64,000 nt of DNA, taken from NCBI GenBank assembly GCA_035578905.1, contig JAQJVL010000610.1, forward strand, positions 62,001 through 126,000. The letters run 5' to 3'. The first letter of the stretch is position 1; each line of letters begins with the position of its first letter. Position numbers and translations under genes: made by a program. Under the pieces are notes generated by a model. The model did not search any database, was not told where the DNA came from, and saw nothing but the letters and a program-made list of their open reading frames with translations. This document shows positions 49,440 through 62,243 of the stretch, one piece after another. The stretch is from Stictocephala bisonia (taxonomy: Eukaryota; Arthropoda; Insecta; Hemiptera; Membracidae).

Positions 49440-50090
49440 GGAAGTGTCTGGGTTACGGACGGCTCACTTACAGAAGGAGGTGCGGGTGCTGGGGTGTACG
49501 GGAAGTTCTGTCTGTACCTCCCGGAACCCATGCTACCGTCTTCCAAGCGGCGGTGATGGCAATTATGACTGCCGCACAAGAAGAAATGCGTTTAGGTGGC
49601 TTCGGAGGAGTTGTTTCCATCTGCTCAAATAGTCAGGCAGTGATAAAGGCGATCATGGTGCCATGTACCAGCTCTTAAGTTGGTATGGGAGTGCCAGGAG
49701 ATCCTAGAAACCCTTTGTCAACGTGAACAGGTGAGACTCTTATGGGTCCCTGGGCATGCTGCTATTGATGGAATGAGAGCTGATGCTCTGGCTAGGAGGG
49801 GAGCAAAGGGCCTTCTTCTGGGACCGGAGCCGGCCCTTGGCATCCCTTTTCAAAAGGTTAAGAGAAGAATTGATTAGTGGACCTTTGAGGAACACGCTGG
49901 TAGATGGAGGATTGAGACCGGGCTCAGACAGTCTCGTGCACTTATTCAAGGACTGGATTACAGTTACAGCCGAGTTTTGTTGAGCTGTGACCGGGCCAAG
50001 GTGAGGGCTTTTACGGGACTGCTGGCCAGACATAATCTTCCTCATAGACATAGGAAGATTATGGGCCTAACAGAAGACCCCACGTGGTGA
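49440..50090 (+). pseudogene. Non-LTR retrotransposon RNase H domain and C-terminus, decayed
   Basis: The frame VTDGSLTEGGAGAGVYGKF (from about 49452) gives the first RNase H aspartate. After a frameshift come HATVFQAAVMAIMTA, then ICSNSQAVIKAI, then the segment with LLWVPGHAAIDGMRADALAR (49680-49877). In the family, FQAE and SDSQA carry catalytic residues; here they are Ala and Asn, so activity is lost. After a stop, the reading continues with WTFEEHAGRW and LLARHNLPHRHRKIMGL, the usual tail of such insect LINE proteins. Reverse transcriptase is not seen upstream, so the copy is 5' truncated. Confidence 0.85.
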
Positions 50091-50117
50091 CCTAAAAAAA
50101 GACAGCTACGTAGTGAC

Positions 50118-50645
50118 CTTCTTGATTACCCTTGGACACTAGGGTTAGGAACCTCTCACATTCTTGATTACCCATGGACACTAGGGTGAAGAATCTCTCG
50201 CATTCTTGATTACCCATGGATGAGGAACCACTCACCTTATTGATTACCCATGGACTGTAAGGTGAGGAACCTCTTACTTTATTGATTATCCAAGGACACT
50301 AGGGAGAGGAACCTCTCACATTCTTGATCACCCATGGACACTAGGGTGAGGAATCTCTCACATTCTTGATTACCCACAGACACTAGGGTGAGGAATCTCA
50401 CATTCTTGATTACCCATGGACACTAGGGTGAGGAACCTCTCACATTCTTGATTACCCATAGATTCTAGGATGAGGAACCTCTCACTTTATTGATTACCCA
50501 TGGACTCTAAAGTGTGGAACCTCTTACCTTATTGATTATCCAAGGACACTAGGGAGAGGAACCTCTCACATTCTTGATTACTCATGGATTCTAGGATGAG
50601 GAACCTCCACATTCTTGATTACCGATGGACTCTAAGGTGCGGAAA
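50118..50645. repeat. 42-bp minisatellite, ~13 units
   Basis: The unit CTTGATTACCCATGGACACT plus AGGGTGAGGAACCTCTCACATT recurs from just after the RNase H C-terminus. Variant units (CCAAGGACACTAGGGAGAGG) recur at an interval of several units, hinting at a higher-order period. One unit is shortened near 50210. Confidence 0.95.
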
Positions 50646-53612
50646 ATGATCCTGCTTGTCTTGGACATCACTGGTGTCAATTCATTGGAACATTTTATAA
50701 TGAAAGTGACTGAAAACTGTAAATATTGTTTGTAAATAATGAAATGGATATGAAAATAATATGAAAGTGCTCTAACATTGAATTTTGACAGTTCTAAAAC
50801 AATATACAGTACATTGATTCCATTGAAGTTTGACATTTTCTCTCCTTTTTATGATAAAAAGTTCAAGTTTGCTATATTTTCTCATGCATACGAATTGCAA
50901 CAATATAAAAAAACTCATAGTTCAAACTAAAAAAACCTATAAAAGAATTATAGTTTTATTTATTTATATATATGTACTCGAAACTTCGAGTATTTGATTG
51001 AGTATTTTACTACTCGAAGTTCGATCGAGTAGTTGCATTTCAGAAATATCACGTTTACATCTTAATTTAGTTTTAAGAGTTATTAAGTTTGATACGCATA
51101 ATTATGAACTGAACAATACGCCTAAGAATAGGTAGTACACGACGACAGTCAAGTGAACTAGTCGACGTAGTGAACGAGTTCGTTCATTATTATTTGAACT
51201 AGTTCAGTTCAAAGTGATCAACAGATTTGGGAAGGTAGCGATCACACATGTTGGTTTGTCGAGTCTACTAGTCACTTGTAACCTAACCTAAAATAGCGTG
51301 AATAAAAAAAAAGTGCTGGTTAGTGTCTTTATGACCCAAGAAAGGGAACCGTGAGATCCGGTTCAAGATGCTCAAAAAATCTGTTACTAATACAAATCTA
51401 ATAGTCTGTGCACCGTGGAAATTATGCATATTTTCGTTCATAACAATAATACTGTTCAATCAAAAGAGTCCTGAGAACGGATCACTTAACATCCCAAGAA
51501 TCGAACTTCCCATTTTTCTAGGTGAAAGTTCATCTCGGTTGTAGTATACGTACGTGCAAGGAACCGTTCAGTGCCTTTTCGGAAATGAAATTATCATATA
51601 TTTCTTGCGAGTCGATTGAGGTCTATTTTGTTTTTTAATCTGAGCAGGGAATCATCCAATGATTTGACGTAAGAATATACCGTATCATATCATAATGTGA
51701 CACAAAATTATTGATTTATTTTCCGTCAAATAAAAAATAGATATATATCCGTGTCGAACGTCTATTAATTATTATTCCGAAAACGCCTTAGATCGCCAAA
51801 ACTGTGTGTAATATTAGCGCATACGATATTTTTCCTGTCAAATTGTTGAACGGGTTTCTGACTAGGTTAGACAATAAAACAGTTGGAGTGTAAAAGGTGG
51901 TAAAGTACGATAATTTTGATTCGTAAATTCACTGAACGGTCCACTGTTCACAATGACGTCGATGTAAACTGTAAAACAATCACGAATCAACCAAAGTGAG
52001 AAAGAAACATATTGGAAGACCTTTTCTAAACAAAATACGTCGAATGTAGAGATTCGGAAAATCATTTATACACCGAATGCCTTATCAAACGTCTCATTTT
52101 TTATTCATAAGTTTATAGTTTAGCTGCCCAAAATCTTCACTGTATCACTAGTTGGCACTTAGCTGATATTTCAGACTGCATCTCGTCGCCAATATCGGGT
52201 AGACCTATTATATATTAGCCGACTACGTCTATGGTTTTCATTCGATTACACCGTTTTAATGTATTTCTCGTTATGACATAATTATTTATCTGTTGTTCAA
52301 TGTAGCCTCATGTATCGAAGTAGTTTCAAGTTACACATATTTCATTATCGATCATAATTTAAAAACTAATTCATCCTAAGCGACTTTAAAATTTATTTTT
52401 AGTAAACCTGCTTAATTATTATATATCAGTTGATTGAACCACAGTCTTTGTCATCCAGATTTTCAAATTTGATTATATAATGCAGAGCTTATTTCCGGTT
52501 AGTTGTAACCTTGTTATTACTGAATTAAATACCCACAGAATACAGATCCACTCTTCTTGGCGTGTACACAATCAATTTTTTGTTGAGAGGAGGCAATTCT
52601 CAAAGCAAATGACCGCATTTGGCGATAATGCCTGAATTTTTAGCATCAGTTTGGTTGGATGCAACACCAACAAGCTTCACTACGTTTTCGCGGTACACTT
52701 TGAACTGAACCACCAGATAAACATATCGGCCGGCTGTGAAACAGTATAATTGGCTTGCATAGAAAATCTGATCTGTGATATGAGTGAACAGATTATATCT
52801 TTATAATCCACGTTGTTTCAATTAATAATATACTTTCCTAATTTCTTACATAATATTAGTTCTGAAAAAAGGAAAAACAATGCCACATAAAAATGTAGGA
52901 AGGCAGGAAGTAACAAGTCTTATTTATCAAATGTTACAGTTACAAACAACAATTCAAAATTGTTGTGTTCAGTTTAGATGTAGGCTATATATTTACGAAT
53001 CTGGCAAAACTTAACATAGGCTTAGGATGGTGTCTGCCTTTTGCAGTTGTCTTGGGTGAACAGGAAATCCTTCTGTAAAAACTCGCCCGAAAAATACTCG
53101 ATACTCGAAAAAATGCCAACGACTCGACTCGAACTCAAAAATCACTACTATATATACATAGTATATATACCCCTAATATATATATATATATAAATAAAAC
53201 AAAATGTACCATGATTTATACGGAAAGAGAAACTAATACTGAAAAATTAGTAATTTTTAAATTTAATTCAGACAGTAAGTAAAAAAGTCATGAATTTAAT
53301 AAAAGTCAACGATTTTGCTATGCATTGGTAATTTTGCATATGCAACAAAAAATGTGCATTTTATTTTTGACCCTCATATAAATGGGTCTGGTATGGATAG
53401 GGTTAAAGGAACTAAAAACAAGAAGAATTCTTAATCTGTAAATAAGACTTAACACTAACTTGCTTTTATTTTACTCAATAAATGTTACACATTACTAGAA
53501 TTTTTTCAAACATTTAAATTTTGTTACTATCCATAATAAATTTCCTTTGTAAATAATTTTTCCTTATGTTTATAGACTTTAACTCAGCGTACCATGTGTT
53601 TGTTGTTTATAG
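50646..53612. other. Pellino intron, remainder
   Basis: AT-rich intron sequence. Only short palindromic text such as ACTCGAAACTTCGAGT (about 50977) and small ORFs were seen. It ends at the TTTATAG acceptor. Confidence 0.45.
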
Positions 53613-53731
53613 GTGGGACCAGTGGTAAAGCTGTGTATGGGGATAGAACCAGCATTCTATGTTGATTCAGGCCCTCCAGACTTCTTTGCATTCAACCCTT
53701 GTGGCCACATGGCCACCGAGAAAACAGTCAA
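53613..53731 (+). CDS. Pli: Pellino, seventh recognised exon (RING-like part 2)
   Basis: This encodes 39 codons plus two bases: VGPVVKLCMGIEPAFYVDSG leads into FNPCGHMATEKTV and a Lys codon split AA/G. The CGH here is another zinc-ligand pair of the CHC2CHC2 domain. The acceptor is TTATAG and the donor AA/GTAAGT, the strongest donor in the gene. The intron after it is in phase 2, unlike the phase-0 introns before it. Confidence 0.96.
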
Positions 53732-54119
53732 GTAAGTCAAATTCCATTGCTGCCTTTATATTCATGCTATTCAAACTTGCCTGTATTTGTTAAGTGCCCA
53801 ACACTTGTAAAGACATGCATTGAGTAGGCCTTTGAAAATGTAAATTAGGTGGAAAGGTTGTCCCGTGAACTTATTTATCAAAAGATATGTGCATATTTGT
53901 CATTTATGACACACAAATACTTTATTGCCATTGACCACATTACAAGTGAAATAGGCATAGTCATAATTGAATACAAATCCCAATCATTACAACACAAGTC
54001 CAATAGTACAGTTAGGAACTCCATACAAATCCACCCATCCCCAAATCAACTTAAAGTATTAGTATAATATAATTAATTAGTAGTAATAAATAGAAATCAT
54101 CTAGATTGAATAAAAAAAA

Positions 54120-54445
54120 ATTGGGTGTGCGTCGGACCACACGGTGGAAGTTATACTTCTTTGGCCATTCTCATACACCCACTCACGCACACAAACAGAC
54201 AGGATATATAAATGAAATATAAGACATTTTTCAATATTATTCAATATATTTATCTTCAATATATTATACGTGACTTCATTATTATATTATACACCTATAT
54301 TATCATTATCAGTAATTTCTTCAATTAACAATCGATTAATCGATAGTTCTTAAAAATTTGTTCTTACTTTTCAGCGTGACGCGGTTTCTCGACCAACATC
54401 CCATCCCAAAGTGTCTAACGGGCGCAAAGAAGTATAACTTCAAAA
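54120..54445. repeat. Repeat with inverted ends AGTTATACTTCTTTG
   Basis: GGAAGTTATACTTCTTTGG (about 54147) and the inverted GCAAAGAAGTATAACTTCA (about 54424) bracket about 300 bp. The left end also has GTGTGCGTCGGACCACACGG. No coding is seen. This is probably a non-autonomous DNA element, but the target duplication is unclear. Confidence 0.5.
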
Positions 54446-54499
54446 AACTAAGTTAATGTCACAATTAAGGAATTCTTGTATAGTGTAGAAAGGATTAAC

Positions 54500-55090
54500 T
54501 AACAGCCAGGAACAGTTTATTCCTAAAAATAACAATTGACACAGCTCTGGCAGACTCATTCAGCTTATTAAAGAATCTAATACAATTAGCTCTATGTGAT
54601 ATCAAATATTTGTCGGCCTGTGTTGGGGAATATTTAGCTTAGATTTATTTCTTGTATTGTGGCAGTGGATTTCTTCTCTGGTTGTAAATAAGTGTAGATG
54701 TGTTTTTGTGTGAACTAATATATGAAATATGTATAAATTTATAACAGTTAAAATTTTAGAGTATACAAATAATGGTCTGCAGTGATCAAAGCCATCTGCA
54801 GTGAAGCCCAGCCCCACAAATCGTTCTTATGACTTTTGAAGTAACAAAATATCTTATTGCTGAAGAATGACCCCAAAGGATTAGGCCATATGATATATGA
54901 GACTGAAATAGTCCGATATAAGCTATTCTTAAGTACTCAACCGAAAGTATATCACTTAATTTCCATAGAAGATAGCTCACTCGGGAGATTTTACAACACA
55001 GACTGTTGACATGAGAAGTCCAATTCAATTTCGAGTCTATATGTATGCCAAGTAATTTTAATTATTGAAAATCTTGACCATATATGATGT
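54500..55090 (-). pseudogene. LINE reverse transcriptase C-terminal fragment, reverse strand
   Basis: On the reverse strand, text equivalent to LLGIHIDSKLNWTSHVNSL (near 55050) leads into an 80-codon ORF (55028-54786) with CKISRVSYLLWKL and ISYGLILWGHSS. This is the post-palm region of CR1/jockey-type reverse transcriptases. After a frame change, HCNTRN-type text (HCHNTRNKSKLNIP, 54602-54817) follows, the usual C-terminal motif. The copy is truncated at its 5' side and broken, and lies antisense in the last Pellino intron. Confidence 0.8.
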
Positions 55091-55845
55091 ATGAAATGGT
55101 TTTAAGCTCTAATGGTTAAAACTTGTTAGCCTGTGCTTCCCTTTGATACTTTAGATTCTGAAGGCTGATTTCTGTATGGAAAATGATTTGGCACCTTTAA
55201 AATATTAAACCTCATTTGGTAAACAGTCATAAAAAATTATCTTCAACATTAGTGTATCAATCTAATAGGTAACAAAATATGCTGTCTCGTTACCCATAAA
55301 AGAACGAAATCAAAAATGTAGAAACAATATTACTATGTAGTGAAATGCAAGCCTTGGTTACTCCATATTCAGTTTTTTTTCTTTTTTTTTTTTTTTCATC
55401 TAGATCCTTGCTAATCATTATCAAAATAATGCTTTACTTCTTAAAAATTCCTAATATATGAAAAAGTATACTCATAAGCACTGATTTTATTGAGCCATTT
55501 TATCTTAAGAGATGCAATGTTTAGTATTTAAAACTATAAATCCTAAACAGAAAAAGGTTTCTAATTAATTGAATAATTGTATTTATAAGTATTTTATACA
55601 ATAACCACTGTCTTTGTAAACATTATGTGAACTTCACATTTCTATGTGAGTGTTGTCTTATTGGCTACATGGTCTTATAATAAAAGGGTAGGATGGGTCC
55701 TAATATGTTTAGGATTCTTCAGCAAATTATAATTATCATACTCTAGTTAAACATGTTTTACAATCTTGATTTATCATTGTATTCCCTCATTATGGGAGTG
55801 CTCTACTTTAAAATTATTTATTTTTTAAATGCCGACTGTCAAGAT
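55091..55845. other. Pellino intron, remainder
   Basis: AT-rich, with a T-run at 55373-55396. No feature recognised. Confidence 0.45.
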
Positions 55846-56092
55846 ATGGGCGAATATGGATATTGGATGAGAGTGATAAGTGTAGATGAACGAATTTAGT
55901 CATTGTTACAAACTAAGGCTGAAGATTCCTTAGAAAGTGTCATTAAATTATAGATCAGTGAGAAATGACAGCCAGAAGTTATGAGCTGATCCCTTTCAAA
56001 ATTTGTTATGATTCTGATAGGGATCACACTGAGGACCTTTAGCTAATGAAGCTGGGCTTTAACCAACTGTACTACAACCAATTCTATCTACA
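55846..56092 (-). mobile_element. tRNA-derived SINE, reverse strand
   Basis: The complement of this stretch matches 21010-21255 along its length: CAGTTGGTTAAAGCCCAGC at the head, AACAAATTTTGAAAGGGATC in the body and GTTCATCTACACTTATC in the tail. Confidence 0.75.
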
Positions 56093-56865
56093 TTACTCCG
56101 ATCAATCATCATTCGGTCAATCTTGTTTTTTCGAGAAACTGTGATGAAACTGTGCAATGTTACCGTCTAAAGATGAGGCATACTTGAGGCAGTAGGCCTT
56201 GCTGGGATTTAATCTAACAATACTCCATCCATGATCCTTCGGTGCATACAATTTCGCACACATCTCCAAACTTCTTATGTGTTAACATTGCAATTTGCTA
56301 CTTCTTTATTTTCTTTTTTTTAATTTTAAGAAAGAAAATTCAATTTGTCAAATTGTAATGAGTCAGTAAATAGCCTAGTGGTGGATAAATGAAAGTGTTT
56401 TCCTCTTCCCGCTGTTTTATTTACTCACCAAAGATAATTTTTGACTGATCGTCCTGGGAAAAGTACAGATTTATTCCCTAAAAATTTTATATATTATGTG
56501 AAACAACCATTTCAATTAATAAAACATAAATTGTTGTGTCCAGATTCATTGAGAGACAAGGAAATGTGTCCTATTGGATGAATGTAAGGATCGCACATAG
56601 GCTATTGTTAGATAAAACCATCTTGAGCAAACTTCATATTAGCATGTGCATTCTTTTTAGTGGAACATAAATGAATTGACTTTCTTATTTTTTACCATAT
56701 TTTAATGAGGTATTGGTGATAGGTCATAGAGATATTTAATTAAAACCAAATTCACTGCAAATTACTGTAAGGTCTTTTATGTTTTCTTTATGTGCTAGAC
56801 CTTTACTTTCAGAATAATAAAAAAAATTTACAACTTGTTTTGTGATTTAATCTTTCTTTTTTTAG

Positions 56866-56980
56866 GTACTGGGCGAATGTGTCGATTCCCCATGGAACCA
56901 GTGGATTCGATGCCTTTTGCCCCTTTTGTGCCACACCCCTGGAGGGGCACCCAGGCTATGTGCGGCTTATATTCAACTAA
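56866..56980 (+). CDS. Pli: Pellino, last coding exon (RING-like part 3, stop)
   Basis: The exon begins with the G that completes the split Lys codon. It encodes YWANVSIPHGTSGFDAFCPF, then the last zinc pair in CPFC, ATPLEG and GYVRLIFN, and a TAA stop at 56978-56980. The acceptor is TTTTTAG. Fly Pellino ends four residues later (DNLD after LIFQ), so this C-terminus is slightly shorter. The overlapping ORF in another frame is a shadow. All the expected RING-like zinc ligands are now accounted for across exons 45601, 53613 and 56866. Confidence 0.96.
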
Positions 56981-58010
56981 ATTGTTATCCGATTGTGGTT
57001 GTTTTTATTGTTTAATAATCTATAAAGCAGTTCTTAAAAAACTTTGTAATATCATATTTAAAATATAAGAGCACACAAAATATCGCTATTACGATTTAAA
57101 CTAATTATGTCAAAAGAAGTGTTAAGAACGATAACCAACCAGAAGCCATGTAGGCTCACTCTTATAAAAAATGAACGAAGATGTTTGCCCATCTATATTT
57201 CTGTCAGTTGCTTTAAAACATAATAGCTGTGATTATTACCAAAATTTAAGAATTTTATATTGTATGGTTTTACAACAGTTATTTATAGTTGTTTACTAGA
57301 CTGATTGTATTGTTTAAGTTATCTAAAAAGCATGCATTATATTTTAACACACTTGTTTTTAATGACATAAATTATTCGAATGGGAATGATTAACCTTTAG
57401 GTCCATGGGAAAATGTCTGTGATTTTAAATGTCCTTTAAATTCATGTTCAAAAATGCTTTGCCACAGTTGTAGGGCTAAGGCACTTATGAAGTAAGACAA
57501 TTTGATGACAAAGTAACACTGATGGCAAATTTTCAATGCCAATAACACTAGGAAGGAAAGAAAAAATCAATTGATTTGTTATCGGTGTTTCTTTGTTTTG
57601 GGTATGGTGGATTTTTGTTCTCTGGTAAGTCACTTAATTTTCGTTTCACTTCTGTTTGAATAATATTTGTTGAAGTGTTCAACCTAATATGATAAGTTAA
57701 ACTTTATATTTATTATAGTTTAAGATGATTTGTAATTTAATTGTAATGTTTGTAGGTAACTGTTTTGAAGTTGATTGTGTTTGTGATCTCTTTTAATCTG
57801 TATTTAGTTGTAGAGGTTAGTTGTGCTTGTGTATTTTTTTAGCAATTTATTTTAAAACTATTTCAATTTCGAGGCCATGTGCAAGTTGACAGAGAATTCT
57901 GTTATTGTTACATCAAAGTTTTGAAATCGTTTGTACAAATGCCTTTAGTCAGTTCATAAGTTGAATGTATAAAATTATTTATAAATAAATGTTGTACACT
58001 AAAACAACCA
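56981..58010 (+). other. Pli: Pellino 3' UTR (inferred end)
   Basis: AT-rich sequence after the stop codon. The first clear AATAAA is at about 57984-57989, which would place cleavage near 58005. The UTR may be longer if that signal is skipped. No coding or repeat element was recognised in it. Confidence 0.5.
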
Positions 58011-58870
58011 CAATCAATTTAACTAGGTTACTTGTCTTTAGGAGAACTGACCAAAACTATTTTATACTGAATGTTTGTTATAGACCTGTTGGTTACAAAA
58101 ATTGCATGTCTCTCCCATATCAAAGATGCTCAAATGTTATTAATGGCAAACAGATGTAAACATACCATGACTGGTTTCAGTGTTATATTTTCAGTTTTTT
58201 ATAAACAATGTCATTTAATATTTTGATCGAGTTTCCTGAACTTATCAAACTAATTTAAGCATAATTGGATAATAAGCATATAATTGGACAAGTAAGCAGT
58301 TTGTTCCTTGAACTATTGACAATATCTTTAAAAAATTTATTATTATATGCAGTTCAATAACACACAATCCTTTTTGATAATTATGTTGATAATATACATA
58401 ATCATTACTCTTGACAAATCTGTAGATTACAGAATATAAAAATATGTAGTCCGTCCATTTTCGTACCTTTACTTTCAGTACTATTTTTATGGTACTACAT
58501 ATAACTTATTTTAAAACGATATATAAATAGTAATATTATGTTTATGTTTTAATCAGTTACATGGTTTTATCATTAATTTTATAAGCACACAGAGATTGTT
58601 CATCCAATGTTAAATTATCAGCTGAGAAATGGGGAGGTGCAGGGATCTCTGAAGATTGATTATTGATCTGTAATTTACAATGATCTTGAAAATCTTATTG
58701 ACCTCTTTAAGTAGTGCATCCTGATGTCTGGAGGAGCCATATTGCACAGTACCGGAAGCCAAGGATTGAAGCTGCCATGAGAGTGCCACTAATAGCTCTG
58801 ATAGACTGATGATGTTGAACATCAGTCACTTTAGTATGTATGCTATTTAGCCATATACAATAGCTTATAA
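58011..58870. other. No recognisable gene
   Basis: AT-rich DNA with one 70-codon reverse ORF (58610-58822) that lacks a family signature. Confidence 0.4.
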
Positions 58871-58874
58871 TTAA

Positions 58875-59692
58875 CCCTTCGCGAGCTAATTTATATTTTT
58901 AATGTAAGCATGTATAAAACTTGCTTGGATCACTATTAAATTTTTTTACCAATATTATTATGCTTCAAAATTAACTATTATACGCAAAACTAATATTAGG
59001 CCGAAATAATTATTTTTTACGTTTTCTTCCAAAAATAACACTTGGGTATATACACGTTATTAGCTCTAAGGAAAATTGTTTCTACGTTTTTACCTGTCAT
59101 TAGCTTGTTCTACTAAAATCAGTTGTTAGGTAAGTTTGAAATAAAATACTAATTAGTTGTTAATTTCATTTGATTGAATGATCTAATGACTAAACATGAT
59201 AATACAAGTGTATTCAAGCATATTTCTGTTTAGTATGATATGCCTCAAAGCAGATTTCTGGATGCAAGTGAGGCTTTTCTTGGCAGGTTTTGCAAAAGTA
59301 AACAGAACTAAACTACATAAATAAAATAAACAGAACAAATCAAATTCATAAGTCGAAGTAACTCGTGTCTAAGTAAACAAAGTGTGTGGCGCGGAATGCA
59401 GCAGATGAAGCACTGGGCGCTGGACTAACAAAGACACAGTTTTAGTGAGAGATGAGGGTTGGGAAGGGAGGAGTCGGCAATAGTATTGGGTGGAGGGTGT
59501 AGTATGACTAATAACGAATTGTCTGTGACCTTGGGGGCAGGGTGGGGATCACACAAACTCAAATTTCATATGAAGGGTATTCCCGGCAAACGCTCATTGA
59601 GCTAAAAACAGTGTGTGTGTATATATATATACGCACACCGCTTGCTCGGAGAAAAATGTTTGAGTATATAATCGGCATACACTCGCGAAGGG
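58875..59692 (-). mobile_element. Short piggyBac derivative with perfect 11-bp TIRs
   Basis: TTAA at 58871-58874 and 59693-59696 flank an 818-bp element. Both ends begin CCCTTCGCGAG read inward, a perfect 11-bp terminal inverted repeat. The inside keeps only the end of a transposase on the reverse strand. It lies downstream of Pellino. Its TIRs share CCCTT with the element at 27374 but differ after that. Confidence 0.92.
59214..59300 (-). pseudogene. piggyBac C-terminal zinc ribbon remnant
   Basis: The reverse reading gives VYFCKTCQEKPHLHPEICFE then AYHTKQKYA and a stop at 59214. This is the terminal Cys/His ribbon of piggyBac transposases, closest to the one at 28120-28215 (FCKTC and LHPDECFEKFHTK). 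The rest of the transposase is gone. Confidence 0.85.
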
Positions 59693-59696
59693 TTAA

Positions 59697-62243
59697 GCAG
59701 CCAAATAAACAAAGCAGTTGGCCAATTGCAAGCAAGTTTTCATCTGTATTGCCGGTACTGTATATTTACATACAACTTGTTGAGTACAAGTTGATTATTA
59801 TTACTTACAGAAGATATTTCACATCATTTTATACTTGTTGAGAAGTTATATTTGTGTCAGTAATATTAGTGAGGCTTGCTACTACTGCTGGTTTAAACTT
59901 CATCAGTTTTACATACACTTTTACACTAGTACTCCATTCTGGACTTCAAACAGCTTATATAATTAGAGACTCAACAATTGATGTTGAATGAACAATCTAT
60001 CTGTCTCTAAATAAAATCAATGATACAACACATGCACATCAAATAAGTTGTAATTACAGTGGATTCGTGCCTGTCTGGATCAATATGGTGGCAATCCAAT
60101 CATACCTTGTATAATTAGAACTATGTTATATCAATTCTTCAAATAAAGTTAAAAGGTAACCTAATGCTAAAATGTAGGCTATGGCATTACTCTACCTCTA
60201 ACAAACACAGAGTAAATAAAGACTTGGGTGTAAATTGTTAACTGTGTTATATTACCATTGTATGGGTGGGTCAAACCATTGCATTTGCATGTTGGGTGGG
60301 TTACCATATTACCATTGCACATTTATGGGTGAGTGATTGAATCATCACCACTGTAGGTGAAAGGCTAGGTGGGTGGGTAAGGTGTAATTTGTTGTCCATG
60401 AGACGAAAACTGGATAATTGCATCCTATTAAATGTTTTATGTACAGAATGCATTTTTACTTTAAAATGTGTCAAAACAGTTACACTTGTCATTATTCAGC
60501 TGAATCATTGACTCTGATTTCTGGTGACAAGATTAATACAAATAATAACTAGTGCAGGAAATGTGGTGCTTAGCACTACATTGTACGAGTACGGGAGGGG
60601 TTGGAAATATAATGTTAAGCACAATCAGAAACTGAACCCACCTTCACTGATTGAACTTGTATACCGCTACACTCTTTTATGTCATGCACATAGAAGTGCA
60701 TTTCAGATGACTTGATTTTACCGCTAAAGAAATAAGCTATCTCTATTATAATCTGATCCACATAGGATGGATTTCGAATAGCAGAGTGAGAGTTCACTGT
60801 TTGTAATTTATATTACAAACAGTGAACTCTGTTATCAATTATTAAGCTCATGTTTATTTGTTATTTCTAACATTTGACATTTAGAGCTTCCCCTTCTCTA
60901 TTCTATATTACCAAACATCTGTGATATGTGGTTAGACTGTTTGTACATTAGGCTGGTAAATAAGGTAACTTCTATATTACAAAAACCTACATAACATTTA
61001 AGACACCAATCTTACATGCATAAAATACAAAATCCGAAACAAGCAGCCAAGACACGGAAGCAACATTGTTTATCTTCCCTTAGAGCTAATCTGTCACTGA
61101 TTGTGTAGAGACTCACATCGAGCTGAATGGTGACATCCTTTTTGTGGCTACCCTCATGAGGATGAACAGCAGTGAAATTTCTATTTATATTATAATTGGA
61201 CCTTAAAATATCTTTTATTCTAACTATTTGATTGTGAAAAACAAAAGTAACTGTTATAATATGTTCTTTTGTACAAGTTGTTTTTACACATTGTACAAGT
61301 ACTAAATATAACAATGTTGTTTATAATTATTGTAGGATGAGTGATGTCGTTTTGGTCAGTTCAGCCCAGCACTAGGGCCAACCATAAGACTGTTTCTGTA
61401 CAGGTGTACATAGTGTGAGAGTGTGTGTGCAAGTGTGAAATCATGTACATATATATGTCCAGGTGTTGCGTTCCAACCCTATTTGTATGCTTAAGCACTC
61501 TTTCAGTTAGTCTGTCATTTTCTTGTAAATATGCAACTATTTATAATTACAATTATTGAATCTGGTTAAATTTTATTAGTATTAATTTTAATTATGACAA
61601 ATTTAGTCTGTATATTTATTACACTTGAATAAATTTATGTGCAAATTCTAGAAAGTAAGCTTGACTTAATTTATTGCTCCCACTGCTTGACATTAAATAT
61701 TGGAATCAGTAGAAGCATTATGAACAGCGTTATTTCCTGCCATAAATAAAAACCCCTGTAGACATATCCAGTCTGACTAAAACTATTCTTCGGCCATAGT
61801 TTCATATTTTGTTATTGCTTAATTTAACTCTTATCATAGAAATGTTCCTGTCGGTGCAGAAATTACACGCATCTGAGTTTTGAGGTCATTTTCTAAGGAA
61901 CTAAAAGGCCTATGAACAATCTAATCAAACCATTGTTTTCCTCGTTTAATTATACATAATGACATGAATTTTGATATTGTATCATAAGTTTTAGTTTTTA
62001 TCCTAGCTGGAAGTAAAAAAGTACCGGAATTTTAACAAGTTTTAACTGTACATCAAATTACTCAAAAACCGATAAATGTATCACATTTATATTTTGATAT
62101 CTGGTTGATAGGAATGATTTCAGTAACTTTTATGCATTTTTTATTTTTAACTTTTCGAAAAAAAATTTCTTATTAATTCTCTGAAACATTATTTTCTTGG
62201 TTTCTAGAAGTCGTAAAATTAAATACTTTAGTCAAAATTCTCA
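59697..62243. other. Intergenic DNA; one perfect hairpin
   Basis: AT-rich without recognised genes. A hairpin lies at 60789-60830. The reverse ORF at 61012-61314 (100 codons) has no domain. GTGTGAGAGTGTGTGTGC at about 61413 is a small GT-rich patch. Confidence 0.45.
60789..60830. repeat. Perfect 19-bp stem hairpin
   Basis: AGAGTTCACTGTTTGTAAT at 60789-60807 is followed by TTAT and then by its exact complement at 60812-60830. Confidence 0.9.

Noticed and set aside
49093..49632. 179-codon ORF as a possible gene
   Set aside because: Its second half overlaps an RNase H remnant in the wrong frame, and its first half has no recognised family. It is more likely a chance opening in decayed transposon DNA.
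47814..53406. TTAACC at about 47814 and GGGTTAA at about 53400 as ends of the piggyBac fragment at 48.2 kb
   Set aside because: The sequences inside the two TTAA sites do not match as inverted repeats beyond a few bases, and 5.6 kb is too long for the content.
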